Shown: positions 1-8,731 of the stretch, piece after piece
Layout of the letters: the number at the start of each line of letters is the position of its first letter
How positions within the stretch are numbered: position 1 is the stretch's first letter
Assembly (NCBI RefSeq): GCF_900177805.1
Contig: NZ_FXAX01000004.1
Coordinates: 124,001 to 188,000, forward strand
Direction of reading: 5' to 3'
Source of the DNA: Fibrobacter sp. UWB13
Lineage (GTDB): Bacteria > Fibrobacterota > Fibrobacteria > Fibrobacterales > Fibrobacteraceae
Length of the DNA: 64,000 nt
Notes under the pieces: generated by a model
What the model saw: only the letters and a program-made list of their open reading frames with translations
What the model was told of the DNA's origin: nothing
Database searches by the model: none
Made by a program: the position numbers and the translations under genes

Positions 1-356
1 GCAAGCTTACCGATTGTCGTTGTCTTGCCCGCACCGTTCACGCCAATCACGAGCACCACATGCGGCTTGCCCTTAAGTTCAAACGGCGGCGGGTCCTTGA
101 GCAAGCGTTCCGCTTCGTTACGCATGATGTCGAGCACCTGCTCTGTTGTAAGCGACTTGCCCAAAGCGTTTTCGCGGAGCGCATCCGTCAGAAGGAATGC
201 AGCTTCGACACCGACATCAGCCTTGATGAGATGCTCTTCGAGTTCTTCGAGCGTCTCGTCCGTAATCTTACCGGCACCGACAATACCCTTCAATTCGCCA
301 AGCAAGGCGTCACGGGTCTTGGCAAGGCCACTCTTAATTGCAGAAAATAAACCCAT
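1..356 (-). CDS. ftsY: Signal recognition particle receptor FtsY (partial, N-terminal part)
   Basis: This is the N-terminal 118 codons of the SRP receptor GTPase, which docks ribosome-SRP complexes at the inner membrane; the rest lies beyond the left edge. The frame reads MGLFSAIKSGLAKTRDALLG, then the alpha-helical N domain, and ends in the G1 P-loop (GVNGAGKTTTIGKL). The usual acidic A domain is absent, as in short FtsY proteins. The ATG (354-356) shares one base with the TAA stop of clpP (356-358), so translation is probably coupled. Identification is strong because of the N-domain sequence joined to the SRP-type P-loop; Ffh is less likely given the MGLF start. Confidence 0.9.
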   Translation of the reverse strand, partial: MGLFSAIKSGLAKTRDALLGELKGIVGAGKITDETLEELEEHLIKADVGVEAAFLLTDALRENALGKSLTTEQVLDIMRNEAERLLKDPPPFELKGKPHVVLVIGVNGAGKTTTIGKL

Positions 357-937
357 TAGATAATACTCTCGACTTTATCCACGAGACCGTAAGACTTAGC
401 CTCTTCGGCAGACATGAAGTTGTCGCGTTCGGTATCGCGGTCAATCTGTTCAATCGTGTGTCCAGAAGTTTCGGCAAGAATCTTGCCCGTGATGCCACGG
501 ATGCGAAGCATTTCTTCAGCCTGGATCTGGATATCGCTTGCAGGAGCCACAATTTCGCCGTGAATGAGCGGCTGGTGGATCATGATGCGAGCGTTCGGCC
601 ATGCACAGCGCTTGCCCTTTGCACCGGCAGTGAGGAGCACAGCGCCCATAGAGGCGGCCTGTCCGCAGCAAACCGTCACGACATCGCTCTGGATTGCGTT
701 CATGCAGTCGTAAATGGCAAGGCCGGAGGAAATCACGCCACCCGGGCTATTGATGAAGAAAATAATGTCTTCGTGATTCAGGGAATCCAGGTACAGGAGC
801 TGCTTCACAATGCGTTCGGCACTTTCGTCATCGACACCACCCCACAAGAAAATTCTGCGCTTGGAGGCGAGGTATTCCTCAGCCTTCTTGAGCATGTCCG
901 GGGTCTGCTTTTCTTTGTTTTCGTTACAATCTGCCAT
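356..937 (-). CDS. clpP: ATP-dependent Clp protease proteolytic subunit ClpP
   Basis: Serine protease that forms the tetradecameric degradation chamber with ClpA/ClpX-type unfoldases in the cytoplasm. The 193-aa product has the normal length. Catalytic triad visible: Ser96 in GQAASMGA, His121 in IMIHQP and Asp172 in TERDNF; the GGVISSGLAIYD segment is the oligomer/oxyanion region. The frame is open 19 codons further upstream, but the ATG at 937 is preceded by AAAAGGA at proper spacing and gives the expected N-terminus, so it is chosen. The gene overlaps ftsY by one base (TAATG), suggesting a clpP-ftsY transcript. Confidence 0.95.
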   Translation of the reverse strand: MADCNENKEKQTPDMLKKAEEYLASKRRIFLWGGVDDESAERIVKQLLYLDSLNHEDIIFFINSPGGVISSGLAIYDCMNAIQSDVVTVCCGQAASMGAVLLTAGAKGKRCAWPNARIMIHQPLIHGEIVAPASDIQIQAEEMLRIRGITGKILAETSGHTIEQIDRDTERDNFMSAEEAKSYGLVDKVESII

Positions 938-1039
938 AAATAATCCTTTTGTTCTATTATAATGTAGAAAATTCAATATATTATCGTTCGTCATTGGTCA
1001 TTAGTCAACTGTTATTAGAGAGTTGCTAAATTTACAGCC

Positions 1040-1801
1040 ATGCCAACAGATTCTCAAAAATACCTGGTCGGACTTGTAAGTCCCGAAACGCTTACTGCCG
1101 CCGAGAGCGAAGAACTCCACCCGGCGCGCATTGACTTTGAAAGCTGCGACATCCTCGAAATCCGTTACGATTTTTTTGACGAATCCGAATGGCAAGGACT
1201 TTCAGCAAGAATCCGCAAGCTCGTCCCAAAGGCAATACAGCTCGGCACCATACGACTCAAACGTGATGGTGGCACATTCCCCGACGCACGAGCCATCGAG
1301 CGCCTCGGACTTTTCGAACAAATTCTCAATGCATTGGACGTCCCAGAATGGCTGGACCTCGAACGCGACTGCCTACACGACTACGATAAGCTCCGCGAAC
1401 TCACTGCCCCGAAAGCCGTGAAAATCCTCATTTCCGAGCACAATTTTACCCGCATCCCGAGCGACCTCGAACTCAAGAACTACCTCACCGACGTCAAACG
1501 GGTAAAGGCAGACGGGATTAAAATCGCCGCCATGAGCAACTCCGACGACGACTGCGCACGCCTCTACAAGTTCGCCAAAAAAGCCAAAGGGTTCAAGTTC
1601 ATCGCCGCATTCGGCATGGGCGAAACCGGAAAAATTAGCCGGATTTGGTCCCTCAAGGAGGGGGCAAACCTCACTTACGGTTCCATCGGAAAAGCCGCCG
1701 CCCCCGGTCAAATTGACGTCGCACTCATGCGAAAAGCCATCGACAGGCTCGAAAATACCTCATCACAGATAGAATTATCTTCTTTTTTAAACATATTTTA
1801 G
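1040..1801 (+). CDS. aroD: Type I 3-dehydroquinate dehydratase
   Basis: Dehydrates 3-dehydroquinate to 3-dehydroshikimate in the shikimate pathway. The 253-aa protein has the class I TIM-barrel landmarks: EIRYDFF near 40-46, GTIRLKRDGG near 69-78, catalytic His134 in ISEHNF, Schiff-base Lys161 in GIKIAAM, Arg201 and Gln224 of the substrate pocket. It diverges from the closest textbook enzymes (for example EHN instead of the usual HDF neighbourhood) but keeps every key residue. There is no Shine-Dalgarno; TAAATTTA ends 6 bases before the ATG, suggesting a leaderless transcript. It is divergent from clpP across about 100 bp. Confidence 0.88.
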   Translation: MPTDSQKYLVGLVSPETLTAAESEELHPARIDFESCDILEIRYDFFDESEWQGLSARIRKLVPKAIQLGTIRLKRDGGTFPDARAIERLGLFEQILNALDVPEWLDLERDCLHDYDKLRELTAPKAVKILISEHNFTRIPSDLELKNYLTDVKRVKADGIKIAAMSNSDDDCARLYKFAKKAKGFKFIAAFGMGETGKISRIWSLKEGANLTYGSIGKAAAPGQIDVALMRKAIDRLENTSSQIELSSFLNIF

Positions 1802-1810
1802 ATATAAATC

Positions 1811-1839
1811 TTACCAAACCGCAATAATTATTCTAAAAT
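1811..1839 (+). promoter_or_regulatory. Predicted promoter of the PTS IIA gene
   Basis: TTACCA (1811-1816), a 17-base spacer and TAAAAT (1834-1839). Start would fall about 30 bases before the ATG at 1879, leaving room for the AAAAGGA ribosome-binding site. Confidence 0.45.
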
Positions 1840-1878
1840 ACTTGTTTGACAGATACACAAAAAGGAACATTATAAATC

Positions 1879-2343
1879 ATGCGACTTTCTGAAAGATTTG
1901 TAGATAATTGCATCTTGATTAACTCTTCCAGCGAAACTAAGGAAGCCATTCTTAACGAATTGGTTGATACTCTTTGCAGCGCCTACAAACTTGAACACCG
2001 TGACGAAATCTTCGAAGCCATCTGGTCGCGCGAACAGAGCCGTTCCACGGGCATCGGTTGCGGACTTGCCGTTCCGCACGCCAAGATTGACTACGTCGAC
2101 CGCATGTGCATGGTCGCCGCCACCATCGAAAAGGGCCTCGATTTCCAGTCCTTTGACGGCGAACCGGTATACCTGCTCATCCTCATCGTGAGCCCGGGCA
2201 ATACCGTCGGTCCTCACCTCAAGGCTCTCTCCTCCGTGAGCCGTCTCCTCGCCGACGGAAACGTTCGCAAGGACCTCATTGCCTCCAAGACTCCGGCAGA
2301 ATTCCTCAGCATCCTCCGCGCCGCCGAAGACAAGTTCCTTTAA
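1879..2343 (+). CDS. PTS EIIA-type phosphotransferase (fructose/PtsN family)
   Basis: A 154-aa single-domain EIIA of the fructose/mannitol/Ntr class. The phosphorylatable histidine is His67 in GCGLAVPHAKID, and the fold extends through LLILIVSPGNTVGPHLKALS to the C-terminal helix. No EIIB or EIIC domain and no PTS transporter gene lies nearby, so a regulatory PtsN-like role is more likely than sugar uptake, but this is inference. The start follows AAAAAGGA at a good distance. It is flanked by aroD upstream and tRNA-Val downstream. Confidence 0.85.
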   Translation: MRLSERFVDNCILINSSSETKEAILNELVDTLCSAYKLEHRDEIFEAIWSREQSRSTGIGCGLAVPHAKIDYVDRMCMVAATIEKGLDFQSFDGEPVYLLILIVSPGNTVGPHLKALSSVSRLLADGNVRKDLIASKTPAEFLSILRAAEDKFL

Positions 2344-2358
2344 TGCGGCTTCGCCGCA

Positions 2359-2431
2359 GTTACTAGTCAATAGCTACTAGTTAATAGAAACGAATTTATC
2401 TAGTAACTAGTAACTCAAAACTAATAACTCA
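2359..2431. repeat. TAGTAACTAG-type degenerate short repeats
   Basis: This AT-rich spacer repeats variants of TACTAGT / TAGTAACTAG / TAATAACTC several times. Similar text occurs at 60722-60752, 53125-53150 and near 990-1016, so it is probably a dispersed low-complexity intergenic repeat. Confidence 0.5.
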
Positions 2432-2438
2432 ACATCAC

Positions 2439-2469
2439 TTGACAATCTTCAATAGCTTTTCTATATTTG
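2439..2469 (+). promoter_or_regulatory. Promoter of tRNA-Val
   Basis: TTGACA (2439-2444), exactly 17 bases, TATATT (2462-2467) continuing as TATATTTG. The predicted start is a few bases before the tRNA at 2480. This is the best-looking promoter in the window and also matches the TAnnTTTG motif seen before other genes. Confidence 0.8.
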
Positions 2470-2479
2470 CTCTCACCTC

Positions 2480-2554
2480 GGACGGTTAGCTCAGTTGGTT
2501 TAGAGCGCTGCTTTCACACGGCAGAGGTCACTGGTTCAAATCCAGTACCGTCCA
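2480..2554 (+). tRNA. tRNA-Val (anticodon CAC)
   Basis: A 75-base cloverleaf. Acceptor arms GGACGGT/ACCGTCC pair and are followed by discriminator A. The anticodon stem CTGCT/GGCAG encloses the seven-base loop TTCACAC with anticodon CAC (valine GUG). The T arm is CTGGTTCAAATCCAG. The 3' CCA is not encoded, so it must be added by the CCA enzyme, whose gene is at 31543-32889. Confidence 0.95.
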
Positions 2555-2560
2555 TTCGAA

Positions 2561-2586
2561 AAGGCTTCCGCAAGGAAGCCTTTTTG
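2561..2586 (+). terminator. Rho-independent terminator after tRNA-Val
   Basis: AGGCTTCC-GCAA-GGAAGCCT followed by a T run, 6 bases past the tRNA end. Confidence 0.85.
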
Positions 2587-2653
2587 TGTTTGTACAAATT
2601 TGCTATCTTAAAATTTAAGCAACCAAAATATATAGCTGGGGCATCTAAAAGGT

Positions 2654-3952
2654 ATGAATTACAGAAAAGCAATCGTTCTCGGTATTTTTGCGTCAGCATC
2701 GCTCGTTTTCGCTGATGGTTCCTGGACCTTAAGCGCATGCCTCAAGCAGGCGAAAGAAAAGAGCCTCAAGCTCGAATCCGCAAAGCTCCGCGAACAGAAA
2801 GCAGATGTGAGCCTCGAACAGGCTAAAGTCGGGAACTACCCCACGCTTTCGGCGAGCATCGGCAATACCCTTTACGATTCCCCGTTCAGAGATGGTCCGC
2901 AGGACCATTACCGCTTAAGCGCAGGACTCAGCGCTTCTTACACGCTCTGGGACGGCGGTTCTACAAGACTTTCCATCCAAGCTAACGAAATCAACAAGGA
3001 AGCTACGCGCCTTTCGACAAAGGAAACCGAACGCTCCGTGCAAGAAAGTGTCTTGAACGCGTACATGAACTTGCTCGCCGCGATTGAAAAATTGCACACC
3101 GCAGATGCAACCGTTGAACTGGCCAAGGCTGAATTCGAACACTACAACACGCTGTTCGAAGCAGGCTCCATCACCAAGAAAGACTTGACACAGTCGCAGG
3201 CAAACGTGCTCCAGAAAGAAGCATCACAGCTTGCCGCACAGTTGAGCGTGAACACCGCAAAGACGACGCTCCGCCAGCTCTTGGAACTCCCGGAAAGCGA
3301 AGCGTTCGATGTTTCGGCACCAGAATCCGAAATCCAGACGCCAGACGCCCTCACACCGATTCCGACACTCGATGCACTCCAGGCTACAGCCACGGAAACA
3401 AATCCAGGATTAAAGTCCGACAGCCTCGCCATCCAAGTGGCAAAGAAGAATACCGAAATTGCAGGCAAGGGCAAGTCCATCAAGGTTTCCCTCGGCGCAA
3501 ACGCAAGCACCGGTCTCCAAGCCTGGGAATCCAAGAAGTACGGAAGCCAGCTCAAGAACGGCTACCAGCACAGCGTTTCGTTGAACATCAACATTCCAAT
3601 CGTCGATGGTGGCGCCACTGAGAACAAAGTCTTGCAGGCGCAGATTAGCGAAACCGAAAGTCAAGTTGCATTGAAGGAACAGGCAAAGACGCTTGAAAAC
3701 AATATCGAAAAACTTTACTTGAACGCGCTCAGCGCCGACATGCAGTGGAAGGCAGCAATCCTCCAAGTTGAAGCAGAAAACGAAGCCTTGCAGGTCGCCG
3801 AAGAACAACGTAACGTAGGCGCCCTCACGTACACCGATTACTTGACGCAGAAGAACCGCCTCGAAAGCGCACAGTCCACGCTCACGAACGCCAAGTACAC
3901 AAGTCTCTTGGCACGCAATCTGCTGGACCTGTACCAAGGAAAGCTGGATTAA
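2654..3952 (+). CDS. TolC-family outer membrane efflux/secretion channel
   Basis: A 432-aa outer-membrane factor: trimeric TolC-like channels complete tripartite efflux pumps or type I secretion. A signal peptide ([20 protein letters not shown]) precedes two homologous halves of long amphipathic helices with [16 protein letters not shown] near residue 57 and the second-half equivalent in the [18 protein letters not shown] and [19 protein letters not shown] region. No inner-membrane pump or adaptor gene is adjacent, so partner and substrate are unknown. The AAAAGGT before the ATG supports the start. The stop overlaps that of the convergent NYN gene by four bases. Confidence 0.85.
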   Translation: MNYRKAIVLGIFASASLVFADGSWTLSACLKQAKEKSLKLESAKLREQKADVSLEQAKVGNYPTLSASIGNTLYDSPFRDGPQDHYRLSAGLSASYTLWDGGSTRLSIQANEINKEATRLSTKETERSVQESVLNAYMNLLAAIEKLHTADATVELAKAEFEHYNTLFEAGSITKKDLTQSQANVLQKEASQLAAQLSVNTAKTTLRQLLELPESEAFDVSAPESEIQTPDALTPIPTLDALQATATETNPGLKSDSLAIQVAKKNTEIAGKGKSIKVSLGANASTGLQAWESKKYGSQLKNGYQHSVSLNINIPIVDGGATENKVLQAQISETESQVALKEQAKTLENNIEKLYLNALSADMQWKAAILQVEAENEALQVAEEQRNVGALTYTDYLTQKNRLESAQSTLTNAKYTSLLARNLLDLYQGKLD

Positions 3953-5103
3953 ACCAATTTTTCGGCTTCGCCGTCAGCGTACTTTCCGTACAAAATAGAT
4001 ACGATATCTTTCTTGGGGACTTTTTGACCTGTCTCCTTAAGGCTCACGCGAAGCCTGTCGAGCATGGCCTTGTCAATTTCTTTCCAGTACTGATTCGTTT
4101 CGGTGACAGTCCAGAGCTTGTCATCGCCACCGCTGATAGTCACGAGTTTTGCCTTGAAGAACGTACTCAACGCGCGATTGATAATGCTGCTCGTCGTACC
4201 GGCAATATTCTTTGCGACAATTTCCTGAACCAAGTCTTGCTTGTTCATCGGAACAAACGAAGTGAGGTCGCAAGCTTCGGCATAAATCTTCTTGAGCATA
4301 TTGCGCGGGAACATGTCCCAGCCCTTACGCTTAAGCGCCTTTGCCAAAACCATCTGCGCATCTTCTTCGACAGCGACTTTCTGCTCGGCAAGTGCGACCA
4401 TGTAAGAACCGCCACCCACGTCCGTCATTTGTACAAAGTCAGCAGACTTTACGAAGTCCTTGAACGTCTTGAAACCAAGGCGTTTTTCGTTAAACGCGTT
4501 ATCGAGACCAAGCATCTTGGGCTTGATTGCCGCGAGTGCAATCGGGCCATCTTCTTTTTGCAAAACGCTACGGAGCATTTCCATGGAATCGATTTTCTCG
4601 GAAACAATCAGGTTTGCGCGTTCCTTGGCATCGGCAACGTCATCGCCAGAATCGTCATCTGCTGCAGTTGCATCGTCCGTGTAAATATAACGGGAGCAGG
4701 AATTCTTGACACATTCGCTCAGCGGAGACTTGGGACCCACACCAATCACTTCCTTGCCCTGTTCACGCAATTTGCGGAAAAGTGGCGAAAAGTCGGAATC
4801 GCCCGTAGCAAGCACAATCCACTGCACCTGGGAATCGAGCGCCACTTCCATCGTATCGACCGTCATCTTGATGTCCGTCGAATTCTTGCCGCTCACCGGG
4901 TGGAACGTGTGTACGAGTTCAAAGCCATTTTCGTTGAGCGCGGACTGCAACGGGATCAGCTGCGGCGTAGACCATTTGCCATAAGCCTTGCGCACGACAA
5001 TCTGCCCAAGCGGCAAAAGCTCATCCATGAGCGACTGTACACCGTTATTTTTGACCCAGTTGGTCAAATTCTCTGCGTCGATAAAAATTGCAATGTGGTT
5101 CAT
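3949..5103 (-). CDS. NYN-domain (PIN-like) protein with LOTUS/OST-HTH domain
   Basis: A 384-aa protein beginning with a LabA-like NYN nuclease domain (about 1-140): AIFIDAENL (Asp9), NSTDIKM (Asp77) and [11 protein letters not shown] (Asp102/Asp104) form the acidic metal site of PIN-like RNases. After an acidic linker (about 143-160) residues 165-245 ([16 protein letters not shown] to SYMVAL) resemble an OST-HTH/LOTUS RNA-binding domain. About 140 further residues form a second helical module I do not recognise. The family acts on or binds RNA, but its target here is unknown. No Shine-Dalgarno is present; TATATA (5111-5116) lies 7 bases upstream, fitting a leaderless start. Confidence 0.82.
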   Translation of the reverse strand: MNHIAIFIDAENLTNWVKNNGVQSLMDELLPLGQIVVRKAYGKWSTPQLIPLQSALNENGFELVHTFHPVSGKNSTDIKMTVDTMEVALDSQVQWIVLATGDSDFSPLFRKLREQGKEVIGVGPKSPLSECVKNSCSRYIYTDDATAADDDSGDDVADAKERANLIVSEKIDSMEMLRSVLQKEDGPIALAAIKPKMLGLDNAFNEKRLGFKTFKDFVKSADFVQMTDVGGGSYMVALAEQKVAVEEDAQMVLAKALKRKGWDMFPRNMLKKIYAEACDLTSFVPMNKQDLVQEIVAKNIAGTTSSIINRALSTFFKAKLVTISGGDDKLWTVTETNQYWKEIDKAMLDRLRVSLKETGQKVPKKDIVSILYGKYADGEAEKLV

Positions 5104-5181
5104 GAGTGTATATATAGAATTTAACTTGACCCGTCCAAAGTTTACAAATTTCTTACAAAATCAGTTCTTTGTCCAAGGTCC

Positions 5182-5210
5182 TTGACAAAATGTCCATAAC
5201 AATATATTTA
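5182..5210 (+). promoter_or_regulatory. Predicted promoter of the first CE1-like esterase gene
   Basis: TTGACA (5182-5187), 17 bases, TATTTA (5205-5210; the overlapping TATATTTA fits the TAnnTTT pattern). This gives a leader of about 85 bases before the ATG at 5301. Confidence 0.6.
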
Positions 5211-5300
5211 CATTATTGATTATTTTCCTTTCGGAGAATAAATTAGGATTGGGTTAAGAGGTCCAGAGAGAAATTTTTGGATTTCAAAAAGGAGTGTTCG

Positions 5301-6851
5301 ATGAAAGCGAAACGTCTTTCGTTCGTTACCGCAGCATGCGTTGCGGCTTTATGTACCACATCATTCGCCTACACGATTAGCGGAACCGTTTCCGACGATC
5401 AGGGTAATCTTCTCAAAGACGTCGATGTCAGCCTACTCAAAGAAGGCAAAAACACAAAGACTGACGATCAGGGTAAATTCACCATCCATGAAGATGAAGA
5501 AGAAGTGGGCATCAACCCAAGCTTCAAAAACGCCGTCGGTTACATTGGCGTCAACAAAGGCATCCTCTCTTACTCCCAGAGCAGCACCTCCCCTGTTCAG
5601 GTAAAGATTTACAACTCGCTCGGCAACCAGGTTTTCAATAAGACATTGCAGGGCTCCGGCACGTACGACTTGAGCAAGGGTCTCAAGGCTCGCGGCACCT
5701 ACTTCGCACAGGTTTCCGTTGGTTCTGCTACGCAGAGATTCAAGTTTACGACTGACGGTAGCTTCAATAGCTCACTCGGTTCACAAGACGCAAGCGCTCT
5801 CATGAAGGACGCTCAGGCAGGTGAAGCCATCCGCTTTGTCGCCAAGGACTACGACACGCTCACCATCGCACTCAACACGCTTGACACAAACCTCAACGTG
5901 AAGCTCACGAAGAGCGTACCGGCAGAACAGACCTTCAAATTCGGCTATGCCCTCAAGAACGAACCGCGCAAGAGTAAAGGGTGCGGCAAGGCTTCCAGCT
6001 TGAGATCCAACAGAAAGGTCGAAAATGGCGAACAGTTCTCCATTAACGTTGGAGGAAAGAATCGCACATTCTTCATCACCTTGCCAAACAATTACGACAA
6101 CACCAAGCCACACAAGCTCCTCATCGCAAACCACTGCATGGGCTCTAAGGCTGAAGACTTTGTGCACCATAATCCGGACTACGACCATCCGACTCCGTAT
6201 TATGGCCAGCAGAAACTGGACAAGAACGGCGACTACATCTTCGTAGCACCTCAGGGTAACGACAACGGTACTTGGAACGGCAAGGAAGACCACCAGTTCG
6301 TTGACGAAATGATTACCGCGATGTTCGACAACTACTGCGTTGACACCACCCGCGTGTTCGCCACAGGATTTAGCTTCGGCGCCATGTTCACGAACTCTCT
6401 CGCTCAGGACTTGCAAGAAAGACTCCGCGCTGTAGCCGTCTACGCAACTGCAGACTACAACATTTGGCTCCCGTCTGCAGGATCGGGTCGTTACGACGCC
6501 AAGAACTTGCCTATCGCCTGGATGGGCGTACACGGCAAGAGAGACGGTATGTGCAACTACGACCGCGCCAAGACCAGCGCCCTCCCGAGAATCCTCAAGC
6601 GTAACGGCAAGGCCGACGCCAATGGCAACTTCACCGATGCCAGCAGCGAAAAGCCGCAAGAATTCAATGGCACAGCGGGTCACCTCTGCTACGATTTCAA
6701 GAATGTTGACGAACGCTTCCCGGTCAAGTGGTGCAGCTGGAACGGCGAACACCAGTGGACAGCACATGACGGCCCCAACACGGGTACCGGACAGGGCTGG
6801 CAGAACACTTGGGTTCCTGAAGAAGCTCACAAGTTCTTCGAACAGTTCTAA
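5301..6851 (+). CDS. Secreted CE1/feruloyl-esterase-like hydrolase, copy 1
   Basis: A 516-aa secreted esterase. In order: signal peptide (1-23, ending TTSFA), a carboxypeptidase-regulatory-like beta sandwich (25-70, ISGTVSDDQGN), a sort-domain-like segment (98-140, VQVKIYNSLGNQVF then GTYFAQV), and a C-terminal alpha/beta-hydrolase (about 213-516) of the CE1/PHB-depolymerase group. Nucleophile Ser358 lies in GFSFG; likely acid in VHGKRDG and base His484 in GEHQW. Such enzymes remove feruloyl or acetyl groups from plant xylan; the substrate here is inferred. AAGGAG at 5289-5294 selects ATG 5301 over an in-frame TTG at 5277. A paralogue follows directly. Confidence 0.82.
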   Translation: MKAKRLSFVTAACVAALCTTSFAYTISGTVSDDQGNLLKDVDVSLLKEGKNTKTDDQGKFTIHEDEEEVGINPSFKNAVGYIGVNKGILSYSQSSTSPVQVKIYNSLGNQVFNKTLQGSGTYDLSKGLKARGTYFAQVSVGSATQRFKFTTDGSFNSSLGSQDASALMKDAQAGEAIRFVAKDYDTLTIALNTLDTNLNVKLTKSVPAEQTFKFGYALKNEPRKSKGCGKASSLRSNRKVENGEQFSINVGGKNRTFFITLPNNYDNTKPHKLLIANHCMGSKAEDFVHHNPDYDHPTPYYGQQKLDKNGDYIFVAPQGNDNGTWNGKEDHQFVDEMITAMFDNYCVDTTRVFATGFSFGAMFTNSLAQDLQERLRAVAVYATADYNIWLPSAGSGRYDAKNLPIAWMGVHGKRDGMCNYDRAKTSALPRILKRNGKADANGNFTDASSEKPQEFNGTAGHLCYDFKNVDERFPVKWCSWNGEHQWTAHDGPNTGTGQGWQNTWVPEEAHKFFEQF

Positions 6852-6885
6852 TCATAAACGAATTTCATAAATCAGCTCTCTACCC

Positions 6886-6922
6886 AAAAAGCGGTTCCTC
6901 CCCCAGGAGCCGCTTTTTTTGT
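6886..6922 (+). terminator. Terminator after esterase copy 1
   Basis: AGCGGTTCCT / AGGAGCCGCT stem with a C-rich loop and TTTTTTT tail. Confidence 0.85.
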
Positions 6923-7096
6923 CATGCCCACGCATTCCGGCCCTTCGGCATCGCCAACCTTAGCGGGACTTGTAAAAATCATTTTATAGACAATTAGTCC
7001 ATAGGCTTAGGGCTTTGAGATGTAACATTCATCACATCTAGAATTAGATTAGTTTATAGTGAGGTGTGTCTTAGGAGTTTGGTAAAAGGAGTACGT

Positions 7097-8611
7097 ATGA
7101 TTAAAGCGCCTAATCTATTTACGGCCGCGTGTTTTGCCTTGTGCGGAATCGCATCGGCATACACAATCACAGGAACAGTTTCTGACAACGACGGCAAGGC
7201 TCTCAAAGGAGTCTCTGTCAATTTGCTCAAAGAAGGCAAGACCGCCACGACAGACGACAAGGGTAAATTCACCATCCAGGAAGACGAAGTGGGCATCCAT
7301 CCGGGTTTCAGAAACGCCGTTGGCTATATCAGCGTAAACAAAGGCATTCTCTCTTACTCCCAGAGCAGCACCTCGCCTGTTCAGGTAAAGATTTACAACT
7401 CGCTCGGCAACCAGGTTTTCAAAAAAACATTGCAAGGTTCCGGCACGTATGATTTAAGCAAAGGACTCAGCGCACGCGGTACTTACTTTGCACAGGTCTC
7501 TGTCGGTAATGCCAAGCAGAATTTCAAGTTCACGACGGACGAAAGTTTTACCAGCTCCTTCGGCTCACAGGCTAACGCCCTCATGAAGGATGCCGCCAAG
7601 GACGAAGCACTCCGCTTTACATTCGAAGGCTATGACACGCTCACCGTGCCGCTCGGAACGCTCGACACGACCGTTGATGTGAAGCTCAAAAAATCTGAAC
7701 CTACATACAAGTTTGGTTACGCCTTGAAGAACGCACCGACCCCGAGTAAGGGCTGCGGCACCAACTCCACATTGAAGAAAGTCAAGAGCGTTGAAAACGG
7801 CGACCAGTTCCAAATCAAGGTCGGTAACGACACCCGCGATTACTTTATCACCTTGCCGAAGAACTACGACAACAAGAAACCGCACAAGGTTCTCTTCGCC
7901 TTACACTGCTACGGTAGCCGCGGTGAAGACTTCGTGCATCACAAAGCAGACTACGACCATCCGACTCCGTACTACGGCCAGCAAGTGCTCGACAAGAACG
8001 GCGACTACATCTTCGTTTCACTCGACGCTATTGGCGGTGTATGGACCAAGGGTCAGGGCGACCACGACTTCTTCGCTCAGACACTCACGACTTTGAACGA
8101 CAACTACTGCATTGATACAAGCCGCGTGTTCATTACAGGCTTTAGCTTTGGCGCCATGTTCAGCTACTCACTTATGCAAGACATGCAGAGCCGCGTCCGC
8201 GCCGCAGCCACCTACGCAGTCGCAGACTATAACATTTGGCTCCCCGAAGGCAACAACATGAAGAACTTGCCGATTGCCTGGATGAACGTTCACGGCAAAA
8301 ACGACGGCAGATGCGATTACAACCGCGCCAAGACTAGCGCCCTCCCGCGAATCCTTAAGCGCAACGGCAAGGCCGACGCTGACGGAAACTTCACCGACGC
8401 AAGTAGCGAAAAGCCCAAGGAAGTAAGCGGTAACACCGGACACGTTTGCTACGACTTCACGACTGTCGACGAGCGCTTCCCCGTCAAGTGGTGCAGTTGG
8501 CCGGGTGACCACCAGTGGACCGCACACGACACCGGTAACATGGGCGTCGGCTGGAACTGGGAACAGACATGGGTTCCTGAAGAAGTCCACAAGTTCTTTG
8601 AACAGTTCTAA
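7097..8611 (+). CDS. Secreted CE1/feruloyl-esterase-like hydrolase, copy 2
   Basis: A 504-aa paralogue of the preceding gene with the same order of parts: signal peptide ending GIASA, ISGTVSDNDGK-type (here TGTVSDNDGK) beta sandwich, sort-like segment (VKIYNSLGNQVF, GTYFAQV) and CE1-type esterase domain with nucleophile in GFSFGAMF, VHGKNDG and a histidine in GDHQW. The copies differ in the active-site neighbourhood (LHCYGSRGEDF versus NHCMGSKAEDF), which may mean different substrates. ATG 7097 follows AAAGGAG; an upstream in-frame codon at 7064 is ignored. Each copy has its own terminator, so they are probably separately transcribed. Confidence 0.82.
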   Translation: MIKAPNLFTAACFALCGIASAYTITGTVSDNDGKALKGVSVNLLKEGKTATTDDKGKFTIQEDEVGIHPGFRNAVGYISVNKGILSYSQSSTSPVQVKIYNSLGNQVFKKTLQGSGTYDLSKGLSARGTYFAQVSVGNAKQNFKFTTDESFTSSFGSQANALMKDAAKDEALRFTFEGYDTLTVPLGTLDTTVDVKLKKSEPTYKFGYALKNAPTPSKGCGTNSTLKKVKSVENGDQFQIKVGNDTRDYFITLPKNYDNKKPHKVLFALHCYGSRGEDFVHHKADYDHPTPYYGQQVLDKNGDYIFVSLDAIGGVWTKGQGDHDFFAQTLTTLNDNYCIDTSRVFITGFSFGAMFSYSLMQDMQSRVRAAATYAVADYNIWLPEGNNMKNLPIAWMNVHGKNDGRCDYNRAKTSALPRILKRNGKADADGNFTDASSEKPKEVSGNTGHVCYDFTTVDERFPVKWCSWPGDHQWTAHDTGNMGVGWNWEQTWVPEEVHKFFEQF

Positions 8612-8639
8612 AGATTTCCTATACACTCTCTAATATTCA

Positions 8640-8668
8640 AGGGCTCGCCGGAAACGGCGAGCCCTTCT
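8640..8668 (+). terminator. Terminator after esterase copy 2
   Basis: GGGCTCGCCG-GAAA-CGGCGAGCCC, a 10-bp stem with a GAAA tetraloop; the T tail is short (TTCTGATTT). Confidence 0.7.
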
Positions 8669-8680
8669 GATTTAATTTAA

Positions 8681-8713
8681 CAGGATCCTTCGCGCTATCG
8701 CGCTCAGGATGAC
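8681..8713. repeat. Dispersed intergenic repeat (CAGGAT...CAGGATGAC type)
   Basis: Starts CAGGATCCTTCG and ends GCTCAGGATGACG around a small CGCGATAGCGCG-like dyad. A related element is at 53046-53088. Confidence 0.55.
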
Positions 8714-8731
8714 GTTACCGTCTACTTTCTA

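Noticed and set aside
1846-1874. TTGACA-17-ATTATA as promoter of the PTS IIA gene
   Set aside because: The -10 box would overlap the ribosome-binding site and place the start inside the coding region; the pair at 1811-1839 fits better.
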